Notes: generated by a model from the sequence alone, not told the origin. DNA of 7,682 nt from Sphingomonadaceae bacterium (GCA_020446665.1 JAGREF010000229.1:1-7682), one strand, 5' to 3'; shown: positions 1-6,543, numbered from the stretch's first letter. Numbers and translations: made by a program.

Positions 1-1398
1 GGCAAATCCACCCTGTTCAACCGGCTGGTGGGCAAGAAGCTCGCGCTGGTGGACGATCAGCCGGGTGTCACGCGTGACCGCCGGATGGGCGATGCCGAAC
101 TGGCAGGCATGAAATTCACTGTCGTCGATACGGCAGGCTGGGAAGATGAAGACGCCGAATCGCTGCCGGGCCGGATGCGCGCCCAGACAGAGGTCAGCCT
201 GGAAGGGGCCGATGCGGCGCTGTTCGTGATTGATGCCCGCGCCGGGATCACTCCGCTGGACGAGGAAATCGCCCGCTGGCTGCGCACTGTCGATGTGCCG
301 GTGGTGCTTGTCGCCAACAAGGCGGAAGGCAAGGCGGGCGATGCCGGTATGTATGAAGCCTTCTCGCTCGGGCTGGGCACGCCGGTCGCCATCTCTGCCG
401 AACATGGCGAAGGCGTGGCCGATCTGTTCGAAGGCCTATGGCCCGTAATCGGCCATTTCGAAGAAGCAGCGGAAGCGGCAGCAGAAGCCAAGGCCGCTGC
501 GCGCGCTGCGCGGCTGGAAGCTGGCGAAGAGGATATCGAGGAGGACGAACCGCTCGGCCCGCTCAAGCTGGCGATTGTCGGGCGGCCCAATGCGGGCAAA
601 TCCACCCTGATCAACCGTCTGCTGGGTGAAAACCGCCTGCTGACCGGGCCGGAAGCCGGCATTACCCGCGACTCGATTGCGGTAGACTGGCAATGGACCG
701 ACCCGCGCGGCGGTGAGCCGCTGGATATCCGCCTGATCGACACTGCCGGGATGCGCAAGAGATCGCGCGTGACCGACAAGCTGGAAAAGCTTTCCGTCGC
801 CGATGCCCGCCGCGCGGTCGATTTTGCCGAAGTCGTCGTGCTGCTGCTCGATGCGACCAAGGGGCTGGAGCATCAGGATCTGAAGATCGCCAGCCATGTG
901 CTCGAGGAAGGCCGCGCGCTGATGATCGCGATCAACAAGTGGGATGTCGCAGGCACGGTGGGCACCGATGATGCCTCCAGCCTGTTCAACGGCATTCGCG
1001 GCGCGCTGGATGAAGGGCTGGCACAGGTACGCGGCCTGCCGCTCTTCGCGGTCAGCGCCAAGACCGGCAAAGGGCTGGACGACATGATCCGCGCCGCCTT
1101 CGTGCTGCGCGAAAGCTGGTCACGCCGCGTGCCCACCGCCGTGCTCAACCGCTGGTTCGACGATGCACTGGAAGCCAACCCGCCGCCTGCGCCCAAGGGC
1201 AAGCGGATCAAGCTGCGCTATATCACGCAGGCCGGCACCCGCCCGCCGCGCTTCGTGGTGTTCGGTACAAGGCTGGACATGCTGCCCAAAAGCTATGAAC
1301 GCTATCTGATCAACGGCATCCGCAAGTCACTGGGCTTTGACGCCGTGCCGGTGCGGGTCGTGCTGAAAAGCCCGAAGAACCCCTACGCGAAGAACTGA
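1..1398 (+). CDS. der: Ribosome biogenesis GTPase Der (EngA), 5' end cut by window edge
   Basis: Der is an essential GTPase with two G domains in tandem that binds the 50S ribosomal subunit and acts in its late assembly. The reading frame is open from base 1, which falls inside the first P-loop (GKST), so roughly 14 N-terminal residues are missing; the in-frame GTG at 28 is not the start. Numbering visible residues from base 1, G domain 1 shows T24 (G2), DTAGW 43-47, NKAE 106-109 and SAE 132-134. An Ala/Glu-rich linker spans about 152-186. G domain 2 shows GRPNAGKS 194-201, DTAGM 247-251, NKWD 312-315 and SAK 352-354. The remaining ~100 residues match the KH-like C-terminal domain. NKAE in place of NKxD in the first domain is normal for Der. 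The visible 465 residues fit the alphaproteobacterial length. The gene ends 7 bases from the stop of the convergent PEP-CTERM gene. Identification is secure. Confidence 0.98.
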   Translation, partial: GKSTLFNRLVGKKLALVDDQPGVTRDRRMGDAELAGMKFTVVDTAGWEDEDAESLPGRMRAQTEVSLEGADAALFVIDARAGITPLDEEIARWLRTVDVPVVLVANKAEGKAGDAGMYEAFSLGLGTPVAISAEHGEGVADLFEGLWPVIGHFEEAAEAAAEAKAAARAARLEAGEEDIEEDEPLGPLKLAIVGRPNAGKSTLINRLLGENRLLTGPEAGITRDSIAVDWQWTDPRGGEPLDIRLIDTAGMRKRSRVTDKLEKLSVADARRAVDFAEVVVLLLDATKGLEHQDLKIASHVLEEGRALMIAINKWDVAGTVGTDDASSLFNGIRGALDEGLAQVRGLPLFAVSAKTGKGLDDMIRAAFVLRESWSRRVPTAVLNRWFDDALEANPPPAPKGKRIKLRYITQAGTRPPRFVVFGTRLDMLPKSYERYLINGIRKSLGFDAVPVRVVLKSPKNPYAKN

Positions 1399-1405
1399 CG
1401 CTTCT

Positions 1406-2326
1406 TCAGGCCATCGCCCGGCGGCGGCGCATCACCAACAGCGCCAACACAGCAGCGAAAATGGCGATGAAGGGTGGTTCGGGCACCTGGGTTGCCGGAG
1501 AATAGACCGGCAGATTCCAGTCGCCTGTAACGGATATCCCGCGATCAAGGCTAAGTTCTGGAAACAGAAAGGCGCTTGTACTGAAATAACCCCCCGATCC
1601 CACAGGAACCCCACTGTCAAAATTGAAGATGCCGGTTGGAAAGAGGCCGGAATATGGAGATTCTACGGAACCGTTCCAGGATAGCGTATTTGGTGTTCCG
1701 AAGGTTTCCATGAATGAGGAGAGTCTCAACTCTCCGGTAGCTGAATCATAAGCTAGCAGCGGAAAATCAATTGAGCCGATCCCAAAACGAAAGTTTCCGT
1801 CATTATCATATGCTGGAGCAACCTGATACGCCCCTGTACTATCGAAACCGGGTGCTATTTCATACCCACCAGTATTGGCATTGTAGAGGATGAAGAGATT
1901 GCTATCCGTTCCGTACTGGCCAACGTCGGCGATGCCGCCATTGCCGGTGAAATTCACGAATGATGCAGTGCCGGGATAATCGGTGAGCTGGCTGGGCCGA
2001 GGACCAATCCGAAAGGCATAAATCCCATCGGCAGAGGGAGGCACAACTCCGGCTTCGATGGATTCAGCGGTAGGAACAATGGCATCGAAGCCGATCGTGA
2101 TTCTGTCACCGGTATCAAAAGGGAAATCAGGGACCGGGCCGGTGTAATACATGCCGTTACCGTCCGCATCGCGCACCACGATCTGATCGGTGATGGAACT
2201 GGTCACATGGCCGCTATATTCGACATGGACGATCTGATAGCCATCCGGAATGGCTGTCTGCGCCTGAGCGGTTGCGCTCCCTGCCAGGACGATCCCGCCA
2301 ATCACTGCTGCAATTTTGCGCCACAT
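1406..2326 (-). CDS. PEP-CTERM sorting-domain protein, exported, function unknown
   Basis: The predicted protein has 306 residues. Residues 1-23 form a signal peptide (MWRK, a hydrophobic stretch, then SATAQAQ). The C terminus is a PEP-CTERM tripartite signal: VPEP at 281-284, a hydrophobic helix at about 286-299 and RRRR at 300-303. In this family the tail is recognised and removed by an inner-membrane exosortase, and the protein is released to the surface or extracellular matrix. The middle is rich in Gly, Asp, Ser, Thr and aromatic residues, looks beta-rich, contains no cysteine and matches no enzyme motif I recognise. I chose ATG 2326 because the signal peptide begins there; the same frame is open upstream to a TTG at 2470, but that would bury the signal peptide. 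A weak purine-rich stretch (GAGAGA) lies just before the ATG. My hand count for 1561-1920 is 172/360 G+C (48%), against about 73% in 3241-3420, suggesting transfer or relaxed composition. No exosortase gene lies in this window. Confidence 0.77.
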   Translation of the reverse strand: MWRKIAAVIGGIVLAGSATAQAQTAIPDGYQIVHVEYSGHVTSSITDQIVVRDADGNGMYYTGPVPDFPFDTGDRITIGFDAIVPTAESIEAGVVPPSADGIYAFRIGPRPSQLTDYPGTASFVNFTGNGGIADVGQYGTDSNLFILYNANTGGYEIAPGFDSTGAYQVAPAYDNDGNFRFGIGSIDFPLLAYDSATGELRLSSFMETFGTPNTLSWNGSVESPYSGLFPTGIFNFDSGVPVGSGGYFSTSAFLFPELSLDRGISVTGDWNLPVYSPATQVPEPPFIAIFAAVLALLVMRRRRAMA

Positions 2327-2353
2327 ATCTCTCTGCCCCGAGATTAATTCTTT

Positions 2354-2377
2354 AGTTTGAGCGGCTTGGATCAAACT
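2354..2377. promoter_or_regulatory. Inverted repeat in the leader of the PEP-CTERM gene
   Basis: AGTTTGA at 2354-2360 is mirrored exactly by TCAAACT at 2371-2377 with a 10-base spacer. It lies 28-51 bases upstream of the ATG at 2326, where a promoter-overlapping operator or a 5' UTR stem would sit. I could not find a convincing -35/-10 pair around it. With 7-bp arms it could be chance. Confidence 0.3.
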
Positions 2378-2452
2378 TCCCGAATCCAGAATTGGCGCCA
2401 GAAATCGTCGCTCGGCAAGCTTTGCGGGAAGAGCTGTGCCGGGATGGAACAC

Positions 2453-2490
2453 CTCCTCCCCGTTCGGCAATTTGCGTGAACGGGGAGGAG
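2453..2490. terminator. 13-bp perfect inverted repeat after the TonB receptor gene (terminator-like hairpin)
   Basis: CTCCTCCCCGTTC at 2453-2465 is the exact reverse complement of GAACGGGGAGGAG at 2478-2490. The 12-base loop itself holds a short GCA/TGC pairing. It begins 10 bases beyond the TGA of the receptor gene, so on the minus strand it is well placed to end or protect the receptor mRNA and to insulate the PEP-CTERM gene. No U-run follows on either strand: the minus strand continues GTGTTCC. It is therefore not a textbook Rho-independent terminator. It could instead be a 3'-end stabilising hairpin or a copy of a dispersed intergenic repeat. Confidence 0.55.
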
Positions 2491-2500
2491 ACAGGGATAT

Positions 2501-4600
2501 TCAATATTTCACGCGCACCCGCACGAAGCCGCTGCGGCCGGTGCCGGGCATGCGGCTGCCGAGCGGCACATCGCTGCCCATCACGCGGTTATAGCCGGCG
2601 AGGTGCTCTTCGTAATATTTGTCGAACAGATTCTCGACCCCGGCATCCAGCCGCACGCCGTCCATCACGTCCAGCCCGGCATAGAGATTGGCAAGGACAT
2701 AGCCGCCAGACGGCGCTTCGCCGTTGCTGGCAGAGACTTTGCCCTGTTTCGCCACGCCCTGCCCTTCTGCGGTAACAGACCAGCCCTGCCCTTCGTAAGT
2801 CAGGCCCAAACGGATATTGGGCGGCGCAATGCGATAGAGATTATCGGCAATGTCGCGCCGTTTCCCGCGTGTGTAGCTGGCCACGCCATCCATGCGCAGC
2901 GGCCCCATCAGCTTCGCGCCAAAGTCCATATCGACACCGTAGAGTTCGGCATCGACATTGGCCCAGATCAGCGGGGTGGGATCGCCATTCATCGCGGCGA
3001 CCATTTCCACGGTCGTATTGACCACGCCCGGCGTGGAATCGAAGGGCACGCCCTGCACGAAATCATCCACCCGGCGATAGAACACGGTCGGGCGGGCATA
3101 GAAGCTGTCGGTTTCGACATCGACCCCCGCTTCGAACACCCACATCTTTTCGATCTTCAGATTGGGATTGCCGACATAGATATTGCCATCGGCCAGCCCG
3201 GCGCTTGCTTCGGTGGGCAGCCAGCTGAAGCGTTCCAGCGGGCTCGGCGCGCGGGTCTTGCGGGCGATGGTCAGGCGCGGCCGCACCGCGCCAAGATCTG
3301 CCCACAGCCGCGCGGTCAGATCATAGCTGCTATCCGACCAGTCGCGGTCGGACGCGGCGAAGGCAGTGGCCAGCATCCGCGGCCCCATCGGCACTGCGCT
3401 GCCCAGTTCCGGCGCAGCGGCACGAATGCCGTGCTGGTCCACCCGCGCGCCCAGTTCCGCCTCCACCGGGCCCAGCGCGCCGCGCCATTGCAGGAAAGCA
3501 CCATAACGGTCACTGGCAACGCGGTTGAGCGAAGTCAGGAAGAAACTGGCATTGGTTGGATCGGTAATCCGAACCTGCTTGCTACCCAGCTCCAGATCGC
3601 CGCCCAGCGTCAGCGTGCCCATGCCGCTTTCCAGGCTGAGCGCGATATCCGCCGTGGTCGTATCCGCTTCTGCAAAGGTGGCCCGCAGATTGGCTGGCGC
3701 AGGGCGCAGCGTATTATTGTCCATCAAATGCCGGATCGCGACATGGCCGAGATGGCTTTCCAGCGTGAGCCTGTCGCTCAGATCCAGCTTCGCGCCCAGC
3801 CGCAGGAAATCGCCGTTGAAATAGATGATATCCATGGCGAAAGGCGGGTTGCCGGTCGGGCCGGTTTCCTGACGGCGATATTCCACGCTCAACTCGCCCG
3901 GCCCGGTTCGGAAGCCCGCATGCGCGCCCAGGGTCAGCCGTTCGAAGCTGGTCGATCCGGCACGGCCACCGGGGAAGCGGTAGTCATTGCCCTCTTCCCA
4001 TGCCGCCATCGCGCCAAACCGCCATGTGTCGCTGGCAATCCCGGCGATGCCGCCCATGGCATAGCTGTCATCGACCGAACGGTAGAGCGCGCCCATATCG
4101 GCGGTCGGCGTGGCAGTGGCGCTGCTGGCAAAGCCCACCTGCTTGAGCACGGCGTTGATACCGCCCGCTTCGCCCGGCCCCTTGCTGACCGGGCTGACGC
4201 CGCGATCCAGTTCGATATGATCGACCAGCACCATCGGCGCATAATGCAGCGGCGGGTCCATCCAGTTAGGGCCGCCCGACCCGAAACGCTGGCCGTTCAC
4301 GCGCACCAGCACACGGTCGCCAAAGCTGCCGCGATATTGCACCTGCCCCGACAGCGCGCCATTGTCGATCAGCGCCGCCCCCGGTGAACGCGCCACCAGA
4401 CCGGCCGCATCGGGCGCGACAATGGGTTGTTCCTGCGGGTCGATATCGTCCACCGTCACCCGCTCGGGGGTGCCAGTCACGACAATGATATCGGTCAGCG
4501 GATCGCCTGCGCCCTCTTCAGCGGCGGCAGGAGAAGCAAGGAGCGCAACAGAGAGCGCAGCGAGCGAGGCCGCACGGGCCACGGAAATACGATAAGACAT
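2501..4600 (-). CDS. TonB-dependent outer-membrane receptor, OprC/NosA copper-receptor type
   Basis: A 22-strand outer-membrane barrel with an N-terminal plug that imports a bound substrate using TonB-ExbBD energy; the OprC/NosA branch takes up copper. Starting from ATG 4600 (699 residues), residues 1-27 are a signal peptide ending SPAAA, with a TonB-box-like DIIVVTG at 37-43. The plug carries QYRGSFGDRVLVRVNG (88-103) and MDPPLHY (114-120), then a GPGEAGG turn (141-147). The MDPP segment closely resembles the copper-receptor signature. HLM at 291-293 sits where OprC has its barrel His-x-Met ligand. NLFDKYYEEHL near the end is the usual TonB-receptor C-terminal motif, and the chain ends in an aromatic Tyr. 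The Cys of OprC's CxxxM appears replaced by Gly110 (Met114 kept). A GTG 14 codons upstream is possible but less likely because the signal peptide starts at this ATG; no strong Shine-Dalgarno precedes it. The gene follows the DUF2946 gene by 83 bases. The receptor call is firm; the copper substrate is inference. Confidence 0.93.
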   Translation of the reverse strand: MSYRISVARAASLAALSVALLASPAAAEEGAGDPLTDIIVVTGTPERVTVDDIDPQEQPIVAPDAAGLVARSPGAALIDNGALSGQVQYRGSFGDRVLVRVNGQRFGSGGPNWMDPPLHYAPMVLVDHIELDRGVSPVSKGPGEAGGINAVLKQVGFASSATATPTADMGALYRSVDDSYAMGGIAGIASDTWRFGAMAAWEEGNDYRFPGGRAGSTSFERLTLGAHAGFRTGPGELSVEYRRQETGPTGNPPFAMDIIYFNGDFLRLGAKLDLSDRLTLESHLGHVAIRHLMDNNTLRPAPANLRATFAEADTTTADIALSLESGMGTLTLGGDLELGSKQVRITDPTNASFFLTSLNRVASDRYGAFLQWRGALGPVEAELGARVDQHGIRAAAPELGSAVPMGPRMLATAFAASDRDWSDSSYDLTARLWADLGAVRPRLTIARKTRAPSPLERFSWLPTEASAGLADGNIYVGNPNLKIEKMWVFEAGVDVETDSFYARPTVFYRRVDDFVQGVPFDSTPGVVNTTVEMVAAMNGDPTPLIWANVDAELYGVDMDFGAKLMGPLRMDGVASYTRGKRRDIADNLYRIAPPNIRLGLTYEGQGWSVTAEGQGVAKQGKVSASNGEAPSGGYVLANLYAGLDVMDGVRLDAGVENLFDKYYEEHLAGYNRVMGSDVPLGSRMPGTGRSGFVRVRVKY

Positions 4601-4630
4601 GGATTGTAAAACTCGTCTGACAGAGGCGCA

Positions 4631-4672
4631 GTGGCGCGCCACAGGAATACAGGCCGCGCTTGCCGCGCAGCC
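4631..4672 (-). promoter_or_regulatory. Structured spacer between the DUF2946 and TonB receptor genes
   Basis: On the minus strand, just after the DUF2946 stop, an 8-bp stem (4672-4665 with 4659-4652, one G-U pair, 5-base loop) is followed 9 bases later by the perfect 12-base palindrome GTGGCGCGCCAC (4631-4642). Neither is followed by a U-run, so full termination is unlikely. They could trim or stabilise the mRNA or weaken read-through between the two genes. In such GC-rich DNA some pairing is expected by chance. Confidence 0.35.
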
Positions 4673-4683
4673 GCTTGGGTTTG

Positions 4684-5085
4684 TCAGGCGAGGGAGGGAG
4701 GGCCGGTGGCAGGCGGCGGCGGGGCGGCCAGCCCCTGACCCGGCGCGAGATCGCGCAGCGATGCAGGCGGCACATCCTGCGGCATGGCCTGCGGCTGCGG
4801 CAGGTCAGGCATGTCCGCCGTGGCGAGCGAGAGGGCGGTGGCGGTGAAGGCGCAATGTTTGCCATCATTGCCATCATCATCCGCCGGTTCGCCGCGATGG
4901 AGCGTGCCATCCTCGTCAATCCAGGCGGCCACCTTGCCATAGCCGGTACACAGTGTAACGCGCATCACGCCATCCGCGCCCGTGTCAGGCATCCAGCCAG
5001 CCGGAATCGCCACGCGCAGCAGCAAGGCCGCGCCGATCAGCAGCGTTGCAAAGGCTGAGAACAGGGATGTTTGGCGTGCCCGCAT
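4684..5085 (-). CDS. DUF2946 family protein, probable copper-associated exported protein
   Basis: The protein has 133 residues. A basic start (MRARQ) and a hydrophobic stretch at about 8-27 form a signal peptide or membrane anchor. The DUF2946 signature follows: LLLRVAIPAGWMP (21-33), a Leu-Cys pair at 45-46, then an acidic/Gly stretch and HCAF (77-80). The C-terminal third is rich in Pro, Ala and Met with no clear fold. The family's biochemistry is unknown to me, but members are often found beside copper-type TonB receptors, as here. Cys46 and His77-Cys78 could bind metal or form a disulfide in the periplasm (inference). I chose ATG 5085 because AAGGGG lies 7 bases upstream; an upstream in-frame TTG at 5121 has no such site. 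The gene is 83 bases upstream of the receptor and 79 bases after the DUF418 gene, and is probably co-transcribed with the receptor. Confidence 0.8.
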   Translation of the reverse strand: MRARQTSLFSAFATLLIGAALLLRVAIPAGWMPDTGADGVMRVTLCTGYGKVAAWIDEDGTLHRGEPADDDGNDGKHCAFTATALSLATADMPDLPQPQAMPQDVPPASLRDLAPGQGLAAPPPPATGPPSLA

Positions 5086-5092
5086 GGCGATG

Positions 5093-5098
5093 CCCCTT
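5093..5098 (-). promoter_or_regulatory. Ribosome binding site of the DUF2946 gene
   Basis: AAGGGG on the minus strand, 7 bases before ATG 5085. It fixes the start at 5085 rather than at the TTG at 5121. Confidence 0.7.
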
Positions 5099-5106
5099 AG
5101 CGACAA

Positions 5107-5135
5107 AATCACGTAAGGCAATTGGCCTGCGTCAA
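5107..5135 (-). promoter_or_regulatory. Weak promoter candidate for the DUF2946-receptor pair
   Basis: The 79-base gap after the DUF418 gene holds TTGACG (5135-5130), a good -35 match. It is followed after 17 bases by GTGATT (5112-5107), a poor -10. The region is AT-richer than its surroundings and ends in the ribosome binding site at 5093-5098. I saw no copper-regulator operator that I could name with confidence. Imperfect mirrored copies of a GCGACA/TGTCGC hexamer (5100-5105 and 5144-5149) flank the candidate and could be part of a regulator site. Confidence 0.25.
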
Positions 5136-5164
5136 AATATCAATGTCGCCTTAGGGTCCTGGCT

Positions 5165-6454
5165 CTAGCGCCGCAGCGGAAACAGCTTCCCATAGGTCAG
5201 GCAGCGCCACAGCCATTCGAGCGGGCCATAGCGGAACCGGTCGAGCCATGGTTTGGACCATGCCAGCATCACCACACAGGCACCCAGCACAACGAGGTAG
5301 AGCCCGCCACGGGTCAGTTCGCCATAGAGGCCCAGCGCCCAGCCCTGAAACACGAGCTGCATCAGGATCGAAGTGCCGATATAGTTGGAAAAGGCCATGC
5401 GGCCTGTCGCCACCACCCGTTCGCCCAGCCAGCCGGTTGCCGCAGGTGCCCAGAGCGCAAGCAGCATGGCCAGACCCAGTGTCATCAGCAATTGCGGCAG
5501 CGGGGTCAGCCCGACAAAGGCCGCCTGCACGCCGAAGAAGGGGAAACCAATGCTCTTGGCCCACAGGCCGATAGCCAGCGAGATAATCGCCCCCACCACC
5601 AGCAGGACCCAGCCACGGCGGCGCTGAGTGGCGGCATCCATCATGGTCCCGTCAAACAGGCCCATGCGATACAGCGCCATCCCGATCAGCATCAGCGGCA
5701 CTGTTTCCAGAAACAGGACGATCAGATTGTTGAACGGGTCCAGCGCGTGTTTCTCAAAGCCGTGGCCCAGCCAGGCGAACAGGTTGCCGTTTTGCGCCAA
5801 TGTCAGTTCCACGGCGTCGTCGGCAAGCTGCTTGGCCTTGCCATCCTGCATTTGCTGCAGCACCTCGGCCAGAGCAGGTGCCGAGCCAAAGCTTGTTTCG
5901 GCGATCAGATAGGATGGGATCATCATCGCCGCGAACAGGATCGTGCCGGCAAGATACCACAGCCCCCCGATCAGCATTTGCTCGCGCGCCTTGAGATGGG
6001 TGAACAGCAGCGCGAGCAAACCTGCCGCCGCATAAAGCATCAGGATATCGCCGCGCCAGATCAGGAAGTAATGCACCGCCCCGAACAGGAACAGCCAGCC
6101 CAGCCGCCGCGCCTGCAGCCAGTTGCTCGCCCCTTTGGCCCATGCTTTTTCGAGGAACAGCATCATCCCGGCGCCAAACAGGATCGTGAACAAGCCGCGC
6201 ATCTTGTGATCGATCAGCACGAATTGTGCGATCCACATCCACTCTTCCACCTGACCATGCGGGGTCACAAAGCCACCGGGGTACATATAGGCTGACCAGG
6301 GCTGACCAAAGGCGATGATATTGGCGGCGAGGATACCCATCACCGCAATGCCACGGATAAAATCGAGGCTGACCAGCCGCTGCTGCCCAACCGGCGCAAC
6401 CGCTTGCGGCTCGTCCGGTGTTGCTTCCACCGTCGGACTTGCAGCTTGGCTCAT
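5165..6454 (-). CDS. DUF418 (YeiB-like) polytopic inner-membrane protein
   Basis: The protein has 429 residues and many hydrophobic helices, including about 34-50, 88-101, 117-133, 136-152, 160-182, 243-265, 281-298, 319-337, 355-377 and 384-399. A Pro/Glu-rich cytoplasmic tail (1-25) precedes the first helix. Family marks seen: RLVSLDFIRG (26-35), LFTILFGAGM (88-97), the HYFLIWRGDIL stretch (128-138), GRMAFSNYIG (351-360), and the C-terminal YGPLEWLWR (409-417) that defines DUF418. The LDxxRG opening resembles membrane acyltransferase-like families, and a transport or acyl-transfer role has been suggested for relatives, but the substrate is unknown and I assign none. ATG 6454 is preceded by a GGGGGGA ribosome binding site 7 bases upstream. 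It is a stand-alone gene between the SPOR gene (100-base gap) and the DUF2946 gene (79-base gap). Family membership is secure; function is not. Confidence 0.92.
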   Translation of the reverse strand: MSQAASPTVEATPDEPQAVAPVGQQRLVSLDFIRGIAVMGILAANIIAFGQPWSAYMYPGGFVTPHGQVEEWMWIAQFVLIDHKMRGLFTILFGAGMMLFLEKAWAKGASNWLQARRLGWLFLFGAVHYFLIWRGDILMLYAAAGLLALLFTHLKAREQMLIGGLWYLAGTILFAAMMIPSYLIAETSFGSAPALAEVLQQMQDGKAKQLADDAVELTLAQNGNLFAWLGHGFEKHALDPFNNLIVLFLETVPLMLIGMALYRMGLFDGTMMDAATQRRRGWVLLVVGAIISLAIGLWAKSIGFPFFGVQAAFVGLTPLPQLLMTLGLAMLLALWAPAATGWLGERVVATGRMAFSNYIGTSILMQLVFQGWALGLYGELTRGGLYLVVLGACVVMLAWSKPWLDRFRYGPLEWLWRCLTYGKLFPLRR

Positions 6455-6461
6455 CTTATCA

Positions 6462-6483
6462 TCCCCCCAATTTAATGCGGGGA
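6462..6483 (-). promoter_or_regulatory. Ribosome binding site of the DUF418 gene within a possible stem
   Basis: On the minus strand the G-run at 6468-6463 acts as the Shine-Dalgarno, 7 bases before ATG 6454. A CCCC run at 6482-6479 can pair with it across about 10 AT-rich bases, giving a 4-5 bp stem that would partly hide the site. The stem is short, so any effect on translation is uncertain. Confidence 0.4.
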
Positions 6484-6530
6484 AACTATCAGCTTGGTAA
6501 AACTATGAAAGTGCGCTGGTCGATTGAAAT

Positions 6531-6543
6531 CGGCTTTTTGCCG
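6531..6543 (-). terminator. Weak terminator-like hairpin after the SPOR-protein gene
   Basis: On the minus strand, 11 bases past the TAA, CGGC-AAAAA-GCCG forms a 4-bp stem followed by ATTTC. GATT and AATC flank it and could extend it through an internal loop. The stem is short and the U-run poor, so it may be inefficient or accidental. Confidence 0.25.

Noticed and set aside
57..860. 267-codon open frame on the minus strand opposite der
   Set aside because: Low-complexity Ser/Ala/Arg translation, antisense to well-conserved GTPase motifs.
2401..2452. Sigma-54 promoter for the PEP-CTERM gene (PEP-CTERM loci are sometimes under sigma-54 control)
   Set aside because: A GGCAC is present on the minus strand, but no GC lies at the required 10-base spacing.
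2327..2470. TTG-initiated 48-residue extension of the PEP-CTERM protein
   Set aside because: It would place the signal peptide internally and run through the 13-bp inverted repeat; the ATG at 2326 starts a typical signal peptide.
2603..4387. 594-codon open frame on the plus strand opposite the TonB receptor
   Set aside because: It is the antisense shadow of a GC-rich gene with strong third-position bias. The translation is rich in Arg, His, Gln and Ala with no domain, and the receptor on the other strand has clear family motifs.
4601..4642. GTG-initiated 14-residue extension of the TonB receptor
   Set aside because: The GTG is part of the palindrome GTGGCGCGCCAC, and the extension would add a non-signal-like leader ahead of a normal signal peptide.
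4785..4940. Short plus- and minus-strand frames overlapping the DUF2946 gene
   Set aside because: Arg/Pro/Cys-rich translations without start signals; the DUF2946 frame has a signal peptide, family motifs and a good ribosome binding site.
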